Assembly: GCF_015097055.1 (NCBI RefSeq)
Contig: NZ_AP023366.1
Location: 1 to 64,000 of the forward strand
Length of the DNA: 64,000 nucleotides
Source: Effusibacillus dendaii
Lineage (GTDB): Bacteria; Bacillota; Bacilli; Tumebacillales; Effusibacillaceae
Direction of reading: 5' to 3'
Below are positions 1-7,023 of the stretch, piece by piece; position 1 is the first letter of the stretch; every line of letters starts with the position of its first letter. The notes beneath the pieces are model-generated. The model was not told the DNA's origin. It made no database searches and saw nothing but the letters and a program-made list of their open reading frames with translations. The position numbers and the translations under genes are program-made.

Positions 1-1
1 A

Positions 2-2236
2 TTGGAAACAGATCTTCATAAGGCGCTGGAGCGAGGAGAATTCGTTGTGCTCTATCAACCGCAAGTGGATCTCCTTACAGGAAAAATAATGGGTGCGGAA
101 GCGCTGATTCGTTGGCAACATCCTGAAAGAGGCATAATTTCCCCGGCCACATTTATCCCCTTGGCTGAAGAAACAAGTCTAATTATGCAGATAGGTGAAT
201 GGGTTTTACATACGGCCTGTTTGCAAAACAAAGCATGGCAAGATATGGGACTAGCTCCGATGGTTGTATCCGTCAATTTGTCGCCGCGTCAGTTTCTCCA
301 GTCAGACATCGTGAATACCGTTCGGCGGGTATTGGAAGAAACGGGACTTCAACCCCAATATCTTGAATTGGAAATTACGGAAAGCATGACGATGGATGTG
401 AATAGAACAATTTCGATCCTGCAAGAATTAAAGGGATTAGGAGTAAAAATTAGCCTCGATGATTTTGGGAGTGGGTACAGTTCGCTTAGTTATTTAAAGA
501 AGTTTCCGATCGATAAATTGAAAATCGATCAATCCTTTGTACGTGATAGTACGACGGATCTCAACGTTGCGACAATCGTAAAAACGATTATTGAGATGGC
601 CCATAGTTTAAACCTTCATGTCATTGCGGAAGGGGTCGAAACCAAGGAGCACTTGTCTTTTCTTCAATACAATTTGTGTGATGAAGTACAGGGTTATTTG
701 TTCAGTAAACCATTGCCGGCTAAGGAATTTGAAAAGCAATTTACGGAAATCGAAAAAATTGCCCGAATGAAGGGGATCTCACAGGGTGCGAGCCACAATA
801 TTCGAATCGAAGAAGAATTGCGGATCATTCGTCAGGATCTTCAGGACACCGTCCGGCAACAGCAAGGCATGATTTTCAAATTTACCAGACAAGACGGCCG
901 TTTTATTCATACGTTATGTGACGGTGAACTGCTTTATCGGATGGGGCTGGTCCCTGGACAAGTTGTTGGGAAAGCGTTGACTGACTTCTTGCCCCCGGAT
1001 GTCGCCGCTGTTAAAACGAAATATTATGAAACGGCATGGCAAGGAAAAGAAAATGTCTCTTATGAAGGCTCAATTAACGGGATTGTCTACATAGCCACGT
1101 TGCGACCGGTTATTCGAGGCGGATTCGTTACTGAAGTGATCGGGTCTTGTATAGACATTACGGAAAGAAAGCAAGTGGAGGAGGCCCTGCGTAAGAGTGA
1201 AGAAAAATATAGGTTAATAGCGGAAAATATGAATGATCTTATCGGTGTTTTAGATATAAACGGGGTGGTCTTATATGCCTCCCCTTCTCATCAAACAGTC
1301 TTAGGTTTATCCCCTTCAATGTTGGAAGGGAGAATGGCCTTTGAAAGGGTTCATCCGGATGATGTTCAGGACATAAAAAAACAATTTGCCAGGATGGTTT
1401 CTTCAAAAATGCCCTGTCAAGTGGAATTTCGCTACATTCATTGTGATGGTCACGAGGTTTATGTGGAAGCGAATGGAAGTCCTGTCATCGATGAGTTTGG
1501 GGAGTTAACTCACATTGTTGTGGTTTCTCGTGATATTTCGGAGCAGAAAAGGACAGAAGAGTTTCTGCGCAAAACGGAAGGGCTTTCCACTGTCGGGGAA
1601 TTAGCGGCAGGTGTGGCGCACGAGATTCGCAACCCGCTAACAACTATTAAAGGATTTGTGCAACTTCAACAGCAGGGGGCATTCAAGCCAACATATTTAG
1701 ATATTATGTTGAATGAGGTTAACCGGATAGAAACGATTATCAATGAATTCTTGATACTTGGAAATTCTCAAGAAGTACATATTGAGAAAATAGACATCGG
1801 AGGGTTATTGCAGCAGGTTAAGGAATTACTCGCAGCGCAAGCAATATTGAAAAATATTCAAATTCATTGCGATAGTAAACCTAAACTGCCATTTATAAGA
1901 GGGAATGAAAGCAAGCTCAAACAGATGTTTGTTAATCTATTGAAAAACGCTATCGATTCCATGAATGATGGCGGTGACATCCGTATCGAAGCTGGAAAAC
2001 AAGATTATGATAGTATCCTCATACGGATTATCGATCAAGGGTGCGGGATGGATGAGGAACGGATAAAAAGGCTGGGCGAACCCTGTTACAGTACGAAAGA
2101 GAAAGGGACGGGGGTGGGGTTAATGGTGAGTTACAAGATCATTAAGGAACATCATGGAACCATTGATTTTCAAAGTGAAATCAACAGAGGGACTACCGTT
2201 ACGGTAAAATTGCCTATTAGTGGAACAGATATTTAG
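2..2236 (+). CDS. EAL - PAS - PAS - histidine kinase hybrid (5' end cut by window)
   Basis: The frame is open from the first bases, so the true N-terminus, possibly a GGDEF domain, lies outside the window. The visible 744 residues start with a c-di-GMP phosphodiesterase EAL domain (about 10-250). It has EAL at 33-35, ELEITES near 122, DDFGSG near 153, KLKID near 174 and AEGVE near 209, so the catalytic set looks intact. Two PAS domains follow (about 290-390 and 400-520). A HisKA dimerisation domain has AHEIRNP with the phospho-accepting His near 540. A HATPase has the N-box NLLKNAIDS near 645 and a glycine-rich GTGVGL loop. The kinase half resembles sporulation kinases of the KinA/KinE type. 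Inference: it links c-di-GMP turnover to a phosphorelay, perhaps toward Spo0F/Spo0A. No transmembrane segment is seen in the visible part. Confidence 0.9.
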   Translation: METDLHKALERGEFVVLYQPQVDLLTGKIMGAEALIRWQHPERGIISPATFIPLAEETSLIMQIGEWVLHTACLQNKAWQDMGLAPMVVSVNLSPRQFLQSDIVNTVRRVLEETGLQPQYLELEITESMTMDVNRTISILQELKGLGVKISLDDFGSGYSSLSYLKKFPIDKLKIDQSFVRDSTTDLNVATIVKTIIEMAHSLNLHVIAEGVETKEHLSFLQYNLCDEVQGYLFSKPLPAKEFEKQFTEIEKIARMKGISQGASHNIRIEEELRIIRQDLQDTVRQQQGMIFKFTRQDGRFIHTLCDGELLYRMGLVPGQVVGKALTDFLPPDVAAVKTKYYETAWQGKENVSYEGSINGIVYIATLRPVIRGGFVTEVIGSCIDITERKQVEEALRKSEEKYRLIAENMNDLIGVLDINGVVLYASPSHQTVLGLSPSMLEGRMAFERVHPDDVQDIKKQFARMVSSKMPCQVEFRYIHCDGHEVYVEANGSPVIDEFGELTHIVVVSRDISEQKRTEEFLRKTEGLSTVGELAAGVAHEIRNPLTTIKGFVQLQQQGAFKPTYLDIMLNEVNRIETIINEFLILGNSQEVHIEKIDIGGLLQQVKELLAAQAILKNIQIHCDSKPKLPFIRGNESKLKQMFVNLLKNAIDSMNDGGDIRIEAGKQDYDSILIRIIDQGCGMDEERIKRLGEPCYSTKEKGTGVGLMVSYKIIKEHHGTIDFQSEINRGTTVTVKLPISGTDI

Positions 2237-2249
2237 TGGAGGTATATTC

Positions 2250-2560
2250 ATGTTTCCCAAAGCGTTCATAGCACGAATGGAACACCAATTTCATGCAACA
2301 ATTTTTCAACCAGATTTCTGATATCGTTGTCCGTATGAAAGTGGAGACTGAAAACCGATTCCGTTACGAGATGGCCAATGAGTCTGTCCTGCAAAAAGGA
2401 AGTGTTTCTAGGAATCAATTTGGGAAATTGGTTGAAGAAGTCCATCCCAAAGAGTATGCATCCTTTCTGAATCAAAAATATTCCCAGGTATCTTTTGCAA
2501 AAACCTCCATTACCTTCGAAGATGAAAGTACTGTTCCTGTCGGCAGGGTAATAGGGCAAG
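2250..2560 (+). pseudogene. PAS-domain protein remnant, cut by IS3 element
   Basis: A good ribosome site (GGAGG) precedes an ATG at 2250, but that frame stops after about 22 codons. The sequence continues in another frame from 2293 as a PAS-like stretch (DIVVRMKVETENRFRYEMAN, later GKLVEEVHPKEYASFLNQKY). That is the pattern of the small PAS domains in Bacillus EAL/GGDEF proteins. The frame runs into the left end of an IS3 copy at 2561. It looks like the 5' part of a sensor gene that was frameshifted and truncated. Confidence 0.6.
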
Positions 2561-2989
2561 TGGATCGGCTACACTTAACTGGACAGAAATTTTAAGGTCA
2601 AGTAGATTTATACTATTACATGATAGGGAGTATCTACATGACTCGATCAGAACGAAGAACGTTTACAGACGAATTCAAAAAACAAATGGTACAGCTGTAC
2701 GAAAACGGGAAACCCAGGAAGGATATCATTCGGGAATATCAACTCACTCCCTCCGCTTTCGACAAATGGATTAAACAAAGCCGTTCATCAGGTTCTTTTA
2801 AGGAAAAGGACAACCGGTCCCCACTTGAAATTGAAGTAGCAAAGCTTAGAAAAGAAAATAAGCAACTATTGATGGAGAACGACATTTTAAAGCAAGCCGC
2901 GCTGATCATGGGACGAAAGTAATCTGAGCCCCATTGAATATAAACTTGAACACCTTAAAAATAGTGTCTAATTTTGTGTTGACAATCCA
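2561..2989 (+). mobile_element. IS3-family remnant with orfB deleted (429 bp)
   Basis: The two ends are related inverted repeats. The left end begins TGGATCGGCTACAC and the complement of the right end begins TGGATTGTCAACAC, with roughly 27 of the first 38 positions matching. Between them lie an intact orfA and only the last 17 codons of orfB (2921-2971, ending NLSPIEYKLEHLKNSV). The whole DDE catalytic domain is missing. No short target duplication is visible at the borders (AAG left, TCT right). The result is a small non-autonomous copy that could only move with a transposase supplied in trans. Confidence 0.85.
2638..2922 (+). CDS. IS3-family transposase OrfA
   Basis: This 94-residue protein is the DNA-binding OrfA of an IS3 element. 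It has an N-terminal helix-turn-helix (FTDEFKKQMVQLYENGKPRK, then IIREYQLTPSAFDKWIKQ) and a C-terminal leucine-zipper-like coiled coil (EIEVAKLRKENKQLLMEND). An in-frame ATG exists at 2629-2631 region upstream, but the AGGGAG ribosome site lies just before ATG 2638, which sets the start. In intact elements OrfB is made by programmed frameshifting from OrfA. Here orfB is gone, so the protein could at most bind ends and act as a regulator. Confidence 0.85.
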   Translation: MTRSERRTFTDEFKKQMVQLYENGKPRKDIIREYQLTPSAFDKWIKQSRSSGSFKEKDNRSPLEIEVAKLRKENKQLLMENDILKQAALIMGRK

Positions 2990-2990
2990 T

Positions 2991-3302
2991 CTAAATCTCT
3001 AAAATTGTTGCGTAGAAATCAAGGTACATTATGTATAGACTCCCATCTTCAAGCTCGCGAGGAAATATCCCTAATACACTCCACGTCTTTATAATAGCGG
3101 AAGCTAGAAGCCGAAGGTCATCTATAGAACTCCAATTAGGATAAATCATATGCAATCCTTGGAGTGCATATCTAAGATCCTTCCATACATCCTTAAAATA
3201 GCTTTCACCGAATACTTTCTCTTCAATCTCAAAAATGCCATCATGATTTCGCAGGCGAATCCCATCAATGTAACCATGTACAGTCGCAGCTATGCGTAAC
3301 AT
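2991..3302 (-). CDS. hypothetical protein, C-terminus abutting the IS3 right end
   Basis: An open frame of 103 codons reads away from the integrase region toward the IS3 right end, and its stop lies two bases outside the element. No family is recognised. The protein is mixed alpha/beta in character with several aromatic residues and no signal peptide. No clear ribosome site precedes the ATG at 3302. Because it ends exactly at the insertion, the original C-terminus was probably replaced, so this may be a truncated gene rather than a functional one. Confidence 0.35.
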   Translation of the reverse strand: MLRIAATVHGYIDGIRLRNHDGIFEIEEKVFGESYFKDVWKDLRYALQGLHMIYPNWSSIDDLRLLASAIIKTWSVLGIFPRELEDGSLYIMYLDFYATILEI

Positions 3303-3489
3303 TCTGATTGAGAGGATTTCACGCTACTTCCCCATCAAAATCCTCGGCTTAGAACACATCATGTTTCAGGATATTTCCGATGAAATAGGGGATACTAAGA
3401 AAAGGATATTGATTGGCAAATTTTGGTGCAAGGCGGTATAACTTGAACATGATAAACTGATGGTGAAACTTATTTTTGAGTTGAAATAT

Positions 3490-3513
3490 GTCGTACAATG
3501 CATGTTGTTCGAC
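3490..3513. repeat. Left inverted core-like site of a tyrosine-recombinase unit
   Basis: The sequence is an imperfect palindrome: arms GTCGTACAA and TTGTTCGAC around the 6-bp spacer TGCATG. This is the architecture of a tyrosine recombinase crossover site. A 22-bp stretch of it (3492-3513) recurs exactly, in inverted orientation, at 4532-4553 on the other side of the decayed recombinase gene. The roughly 300 bp between the hypothetical gene at 3302 and this site show no other gene. Confidence 0.6.
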
Positions 3514-3602
3514 ATTATTTGTTAAAATACGACTCGATTAGATAATTTTTTCATATTATACCCCATAAAAAAAATATTGGCTACGAAATTATAATCTAGC
3601 AA

Positions 3603-4510
3603 CTAAAGGATGTCTTTTAAGTAGTCTTCCACGAAATCAGGCGCTGCTTTTTTCATTTGTTCTACTGTATGTAGATAACGTTGGGTGGTGGTGATCTGGG
3701 CATGTCCAAGGGTCTCCTGAACTTGTTGCAATGAAGCTCCATGAAGTAGAGCTAGCGTGGCGTTAGTATGCCGTAACCAATGAGGAGATACTTTTTTCTG
3801 TATGTTGCTTTGTTCACGAGCTTTTTGAATAATACGTTCAACTTGTCTAACCGTGAGAGGGAAAATTCGTTGATCCGGGTCTTGAGAGATGTTTCACTTC
3901 AATGTTGCACAAGCTGAAAGAAGACAAGGAGAACAGTGATTCCATCTAATTGCAGCACTTTTACTTCACGCTGTTTTTCCTTCAATGCACATAGATCCGC
4001 GGATCTATGTGCATTGAAGGAAAAACAGACATGAAGTAAAAGTGCGATGCATTAGATAACAGTTCTCTTGTTTTTTTAGTTGTGCAACAGTTGAGTAACC
4101 TCTCTTTTGGTCAGAATGATTTTTGCTATTTATCGGCACTTTGGGTGTATGTACAGAGGTTGTCGGATTATGAGAAAAAACGCCGATATTGGAGTCACTT
4201 CCCCATTTATATAGGGATCGCAACGGAGCGATGAGACTGGCTACGGTGCAGGAGCCAGAGGTTTGCAACTCTTGCTCAAAAACCCTTGCTCTAAGGCAAT
4301 CTTATACACTTCAAATTCCCGCCATGTCACTTCACGCAATGGTTTGAAAGTAATAAATTGACGGAATTGGTCAATAGCTCGGCTGTAGTTCCGACGTGTG
4401 TACTGAGAACGATGGCCTATGGTTAAGAACATGCTGATGATTCGTTATCTGAATATTCGATGCGATCGCAATTGATCTTAGGTGTCATGATTTCTTGAGG
4501 CAGCATTACA
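3603..4510 (-). pseudogene. Tyrosine recombinase (phage integrase family), decayed
   Basis: On the minus strand the N-terminal core-binding part is readable from about 4432 (YTRRNYSRAIDQFRQFI) to about 4120. The C-terminal catalytic part is readable from about 3887 to 3603: HWLRHTNATLALLHGASLQQ with the H-x-x-R motif, then LGHAQITTTQRYLH with the second His and the nucleophilic Tyr. Between them the segment that should carry the first catalytic Arg and the Lys is disrupted by a large palindrome and by stops. A further frameshift separates an upstream start (MLPQEIMTPKINCD, with GGAGG site near 4525) from the readable N-terminus. The gene cannot make a full recombinase. Confidence 0.8.
3955..4045. 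repeat. Large near-perfect palindrome inside the recombinase pseudogene
   Basis: The two arms (3955-3999 and 4000-4045) are reverse complements with only a few mismatches and no loop; the axis is in CCGCGG at 3997-4002. Weaker inverted similarity continues outward to roughly 3895 and 4105, where the two arms look like diverged copies of the same integrase segment in opposite orientations. The structure could extrude a cruciform. Confidence 0.85.
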
Positions 4511-4531
4511 TGTTTTTTCCTCCTCGTTTAT

Positions 4532-4555
4532 GTCGAACAACATGCATTGTACGAA
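4532..4555. repeat. Right inverted core-like site of the tyrosine-recombinase unit
   Basis: This is the inverted partner of the site at 3490-3513: GTCGAACAA, spacer CATGCA, TTGTACGAA. The pair delimit a unit of about 1.07 kb that holds only the recombinase pseudogene. Confidence 0.6.
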
Positions 4556-4611
4556 CTTAATTTTACGATTTTTAACATATTTCGCTAAAGAGATCACAGG
4601 ATGATTGTTCA

Positions 4612-5562
4612 ATGTATACATCCGTACGAGAGAGGGTAGAAACCTTGAATGATCTGGATCATCTCAAGAAACAGATAGAGGATATAAGGAATCAACTTCA
4701 TGCTGCTTTTCAAGGCAAGTGTAAATTTTCCGATCCGGAGGTGCATCGTCTAAGCGTACAACTTGATCGTGTGCTTTTTGAGTATCAGAGCTGTCTCCAA
4801 TCAAGTTTCATGAGACAATTTAGATGTGAAGTCATAAACCCGGTTTTGTGGAGAGACATCGAATTATTTCCTCTATACCAACAAATTGTGAGATTAACGG
4901 AGCCTTCAACAGAATTCGCCTACGAAGCGACTATTCGGGGGAAGACACCTTCGGGAAAGCACATACCACCTTCAGTTTTATTCAGACAAGCAGGGCAAGA
5001 GCAGATGCTTCTGGACTATATAGCACGTCATATTGCAATTCGAGAGGCAGTTCCGCTGATAAAAGACTCCTCTCTCCTGTTTCTTAACTGTCATGTTTTG
5101 TCACTACAAGCAGGATTTATTTTTGAAGATGTATCAAAGCTTGAAGTGCCGATCACTCAACTGGTATTAGAAATAACAGAACAAACACGAATTAAAAATG
5201 TGGCGGTTTTAAAACGGGAGTTAGACACGCTTCGGAAACAAGGTTTAAAGATCGCTCTTGATGATTTTGGAGCTGGATTTTCAAATTTTGGGTTGGTCGA
5301 AGCATTTCAACCTGACTATATTAAATTAGACCGTTCAATCATTTCATCATTAGATCACTCGGATCAGTCACGTAGAGTTATGGAAGGCATGGTGGCGTTT
5401 GCTGAAAAAGTCAAGACCATCCTGATCGCTGAGGGTATTGAACGAGAAGAACAAAGAAACATTTTAGTAGAATTGGGTGTTACGTATGGACAGGGATTTT
5501 TTCTTGGTTATCCGTTTATACTTACAAAAAAACGACATCATCAACGGAAGAGGGATTCTTAA
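4612..5562 (+). CDS. Spo0E-like phosphatase domain fused to an EAL domain
   Basis: The 316-residue protein has two parts. Residues about 13-64 form a helical hairpin with the spacing of Spo0E-family aspartyl-phosphate phosphatases, including SVQLD (48-52) where the family has SQELD, and DPEVHRLS before it. Residues about 84-310 form an EAL domain: YEATIRG (105-107 EAT instead of EAL), ITEQ, LDDFGAGFSNF, DYIKLDRS and IAEGIEREE. Most metal and general-base residues appear present, so c-di-GMP hydrolysis is possible though not assured. Spo0E proteins dephosphorylate Spo0A-P. The fusion therefore suggests that nucleotide binding or breakdown controls a Spo0A phosphatase. It is a single gene between the recombinase remnant and the STAS operon, with no membrane segment. 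Confidence 0.8.
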   Translation: MYTSVRERVETLNDLDHLKKQIEDIRNQLHAAFQGKCKFSDPEVHRLSVQLDRVLFEYQSCLQSSFMRQFRCEVINPVLWRDIELFPLYQQIVRLTEPSTEFAYEATIRGKTPSGKHIPPSVLFRQAGQEQMLLDYIARHIAIREAVPLIKDSSLLFLNCHVLSLQAGFIFEDVSKLEVPITQLVLEITEQTRIKNVAVLKRELDTLRKQGLKIALDDFGAGFSNFGLVEAFQPDYIKLDRSIISSLDHSDQSRRVMEGMVAFAEKVKTILIAEGIEREEQRNILVELGVTYGQGFFLGYPFILTKKRHHQRKRDS

Positions 5563-5899
5563 ATAACTGGCTACTTGGATGTTAATTGCGAATGTTCATT
5601 ATAGACATTAGGGACATGATAATCCCGAATTTCGAAAGTTCTTAATGGAGAGTCTTGTTTCGGTTCGGGATCTAGGTGGAGTTGGCTGTGAACTGGAAGC
5701 AGTTTTACATGATTTGGTAATCCTCACTTGTTTTAGGGCACACTTTCCCCCTCCCCACAGGTGCGGGCTATTGCATTTTCCATTAAGTTTTTTCCCAATT
5801 CACTCCAGAAGGGCCAGCCGTCTCATCATCTGCTCCAAAACCCAGCGATTGCTGAATGTTGAAATTAGTCGAAATAACAAGTGAAAAGAAGGTGAAGAT
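5563..5899. other. Intergenic 337 bp, no convincing gene
   Basis: A short plus-strand frame (5645-5884) has no ribosome site or recognisable content and is not called. The stretch could hold the promoter of the operon starting at 5900, but no clear consensus -35/-10 pair is seen. Confidence 0.5.
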
Positions 5900-6211
5900 A
5901 TGGAGTTATCAATTGAAAGTTTTGAAATTTCGGTGGGAAAGGCGCTTATAAAAGCAAATGGAGATATAGATATTGCTACGGTGGAGCTTTTGATAAATGC
6001 AATTGATAAACAGGAAAAGAAACTGATTGTGCTCGATTTAAGCGGCGTAACATTTATTGATTCGACGGGTGTAGGTTTAATTGTGCACAAAATATTAGAA
6101 AGTCGTGAAAGGGGAATGGAAGTTAAATTGGAGTCGATTCCCGAGCCCATTCACAACGTTTTGGAGGAAATGGGGATTTATGAAATATTGAATGAGCTCG
6201 AGGGAAGGTAA
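5900..6211 (+). CDS. STAS-domain anti-sigma factor antagonist (first copy)
   Basis: The 103-residue single-domain protein matches the SpoIIAA/RsbV fold. It has LIVLDLSGVTFIDSTGVGLI with the phosphorylatable Ser in DSTG, then an alternating beta/alpha C-terminal part. In this family the unphosphorylated form binds an RsbW-type kinase and frees its partner. A ribosome site GAAGGTGA precedes the ATG. The PP2C phosphatase starts 5 bp downstream, so the two are co-translated, which is the usual pairing of substrate and phosphatase. The gene heads the plus-strand partner-switching/pterin operon. Confidence 0.92.
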   Translation: MELSIESFEISVGKALIKANGDIDIATVELLINAIDKQEKKLIVLDLSGVTFIDSTGVGLIVHKILESRERGMEVKLESIPEPIHNVLEEMGIYEILNELEGR

Positions 6212-6216
6212 TCTCA

Positions 6217-7023
6217 ATGAGAACAAACGAACTCAACTATCAATTTGAAAAATATATTTCCAATGTCCAAAATGCAGCGGAAGAAGTGCTGGCAGCCCAG
6301 ACGATTCAACAAATGCTCCTCTATGATAATGTTCCGGAATGCAGTGCGCTTTCCTGTATAGGAATCTCAATTCCTGCTTATCGCCTGAGTGGAGACTATT
6401 ACGATTTTATTTACGATGAACTTAACGGGAAATACTGGGTGTTTATCGGCGACGTGATGGGAAAGGGGATTCCTGCCTCCTTAATGATGGTCATGTTGCG
6501 GACGGCAGTTCGATGCTTGGTACGCATAAGTGACAAACCCAGTGAGCTGCTTTCTAAATTAAACAACATATTATATAAGGACTTGAGCCGCCTGCGAGCA
6601 TTTTCGACACTTTTTTGCGGGATGTTTGATATTAAGAGCGGGGAGTTGATCTACTCTTCTGCGGGCCATCCCAGTCCTGTTTTAATGAGGCAAGATAGAC
6701 GAGCGGCAGAACGGTTGGGAGGAAAGGGGACAGTAATCGGAATATTGAAAGATCGGAAATACAATGATTTCTCCTGTCAGCTGACTGGGGGAGATCTGAT
6801 TATCTTCTGCACGGATGGCATTTTGGAAGCGATGGATTCGGAGAAAAAACAGTACGGGTATGAACGGCTTTTGAAAGTCATCGCGAAGAACAAATTTCAA
6901 GACCCAGGCAGCTTAATTCAGATTATCACGAATGACGTGAAAAGATACTCTGATGACTTTCGACGGGATGATGTGACGCTTGTCGCTGTTCGATTTGAAA
7001 GGAAGGAGGCCGTTTCGTGTTAG
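6217..7023 (+). CDS. PP2C-family serine phosphatase (RsbU/SpoIIE type)
   Basis: The 268-residue protein is almost entirely an SpoIIE-type phosphatase domain. Motifs with metal-binding acidic residues are SGDYYDF, FIGDVMGKGIPASLMM, SSAGHPSPVLM, FCTDGILEAMD and RRDDVTLVAVR. A short N-terminal helical segment (about 1-35, AAEEVLAAQTIQQMLL) resembles the linker in RsbU, but no sensory domain is fused, so activation must come from another protein. The expected substrate is a phosphorylated STAS protein, two of which lie in the same operon. Its stop overlaps the GTG start of the next gene by 7 bp. Confidence 0.92.
   Translation: MRTNELNYQFEKYISNVQNAAEEVLAAQTIQQMLLYDNVPECSALSCIGISIPAYRLSGDYYDFIYDELNGKYWVFIGDVMGKGIPASLMMVMLRTAVRCLVRISDKPSELLSKLNNILYKDLSRLRAFSTLFCGMFDIKSGELIYSSAGHPSPVLMRQDRRAAERLGGKGTVIGILKDRKYNDFSCQLTGGDLIIFCTDGILEAMDSEKKQYGYERLLKVIAKNKFQDPGSLIQIITNDVKRYSDDFRRDDVTLVAVRFERKEAVSC

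Noticed and set aside
5645-5884. 79-codon plus-strand frame
   Set aside because: No ribosome site, no recognisable content, and odd composition; the region is treated as intergenic.
5800-6150. 116-codon minus-strand frame
   Set aside because: It is antisense to the STAS gene and has no independent support.
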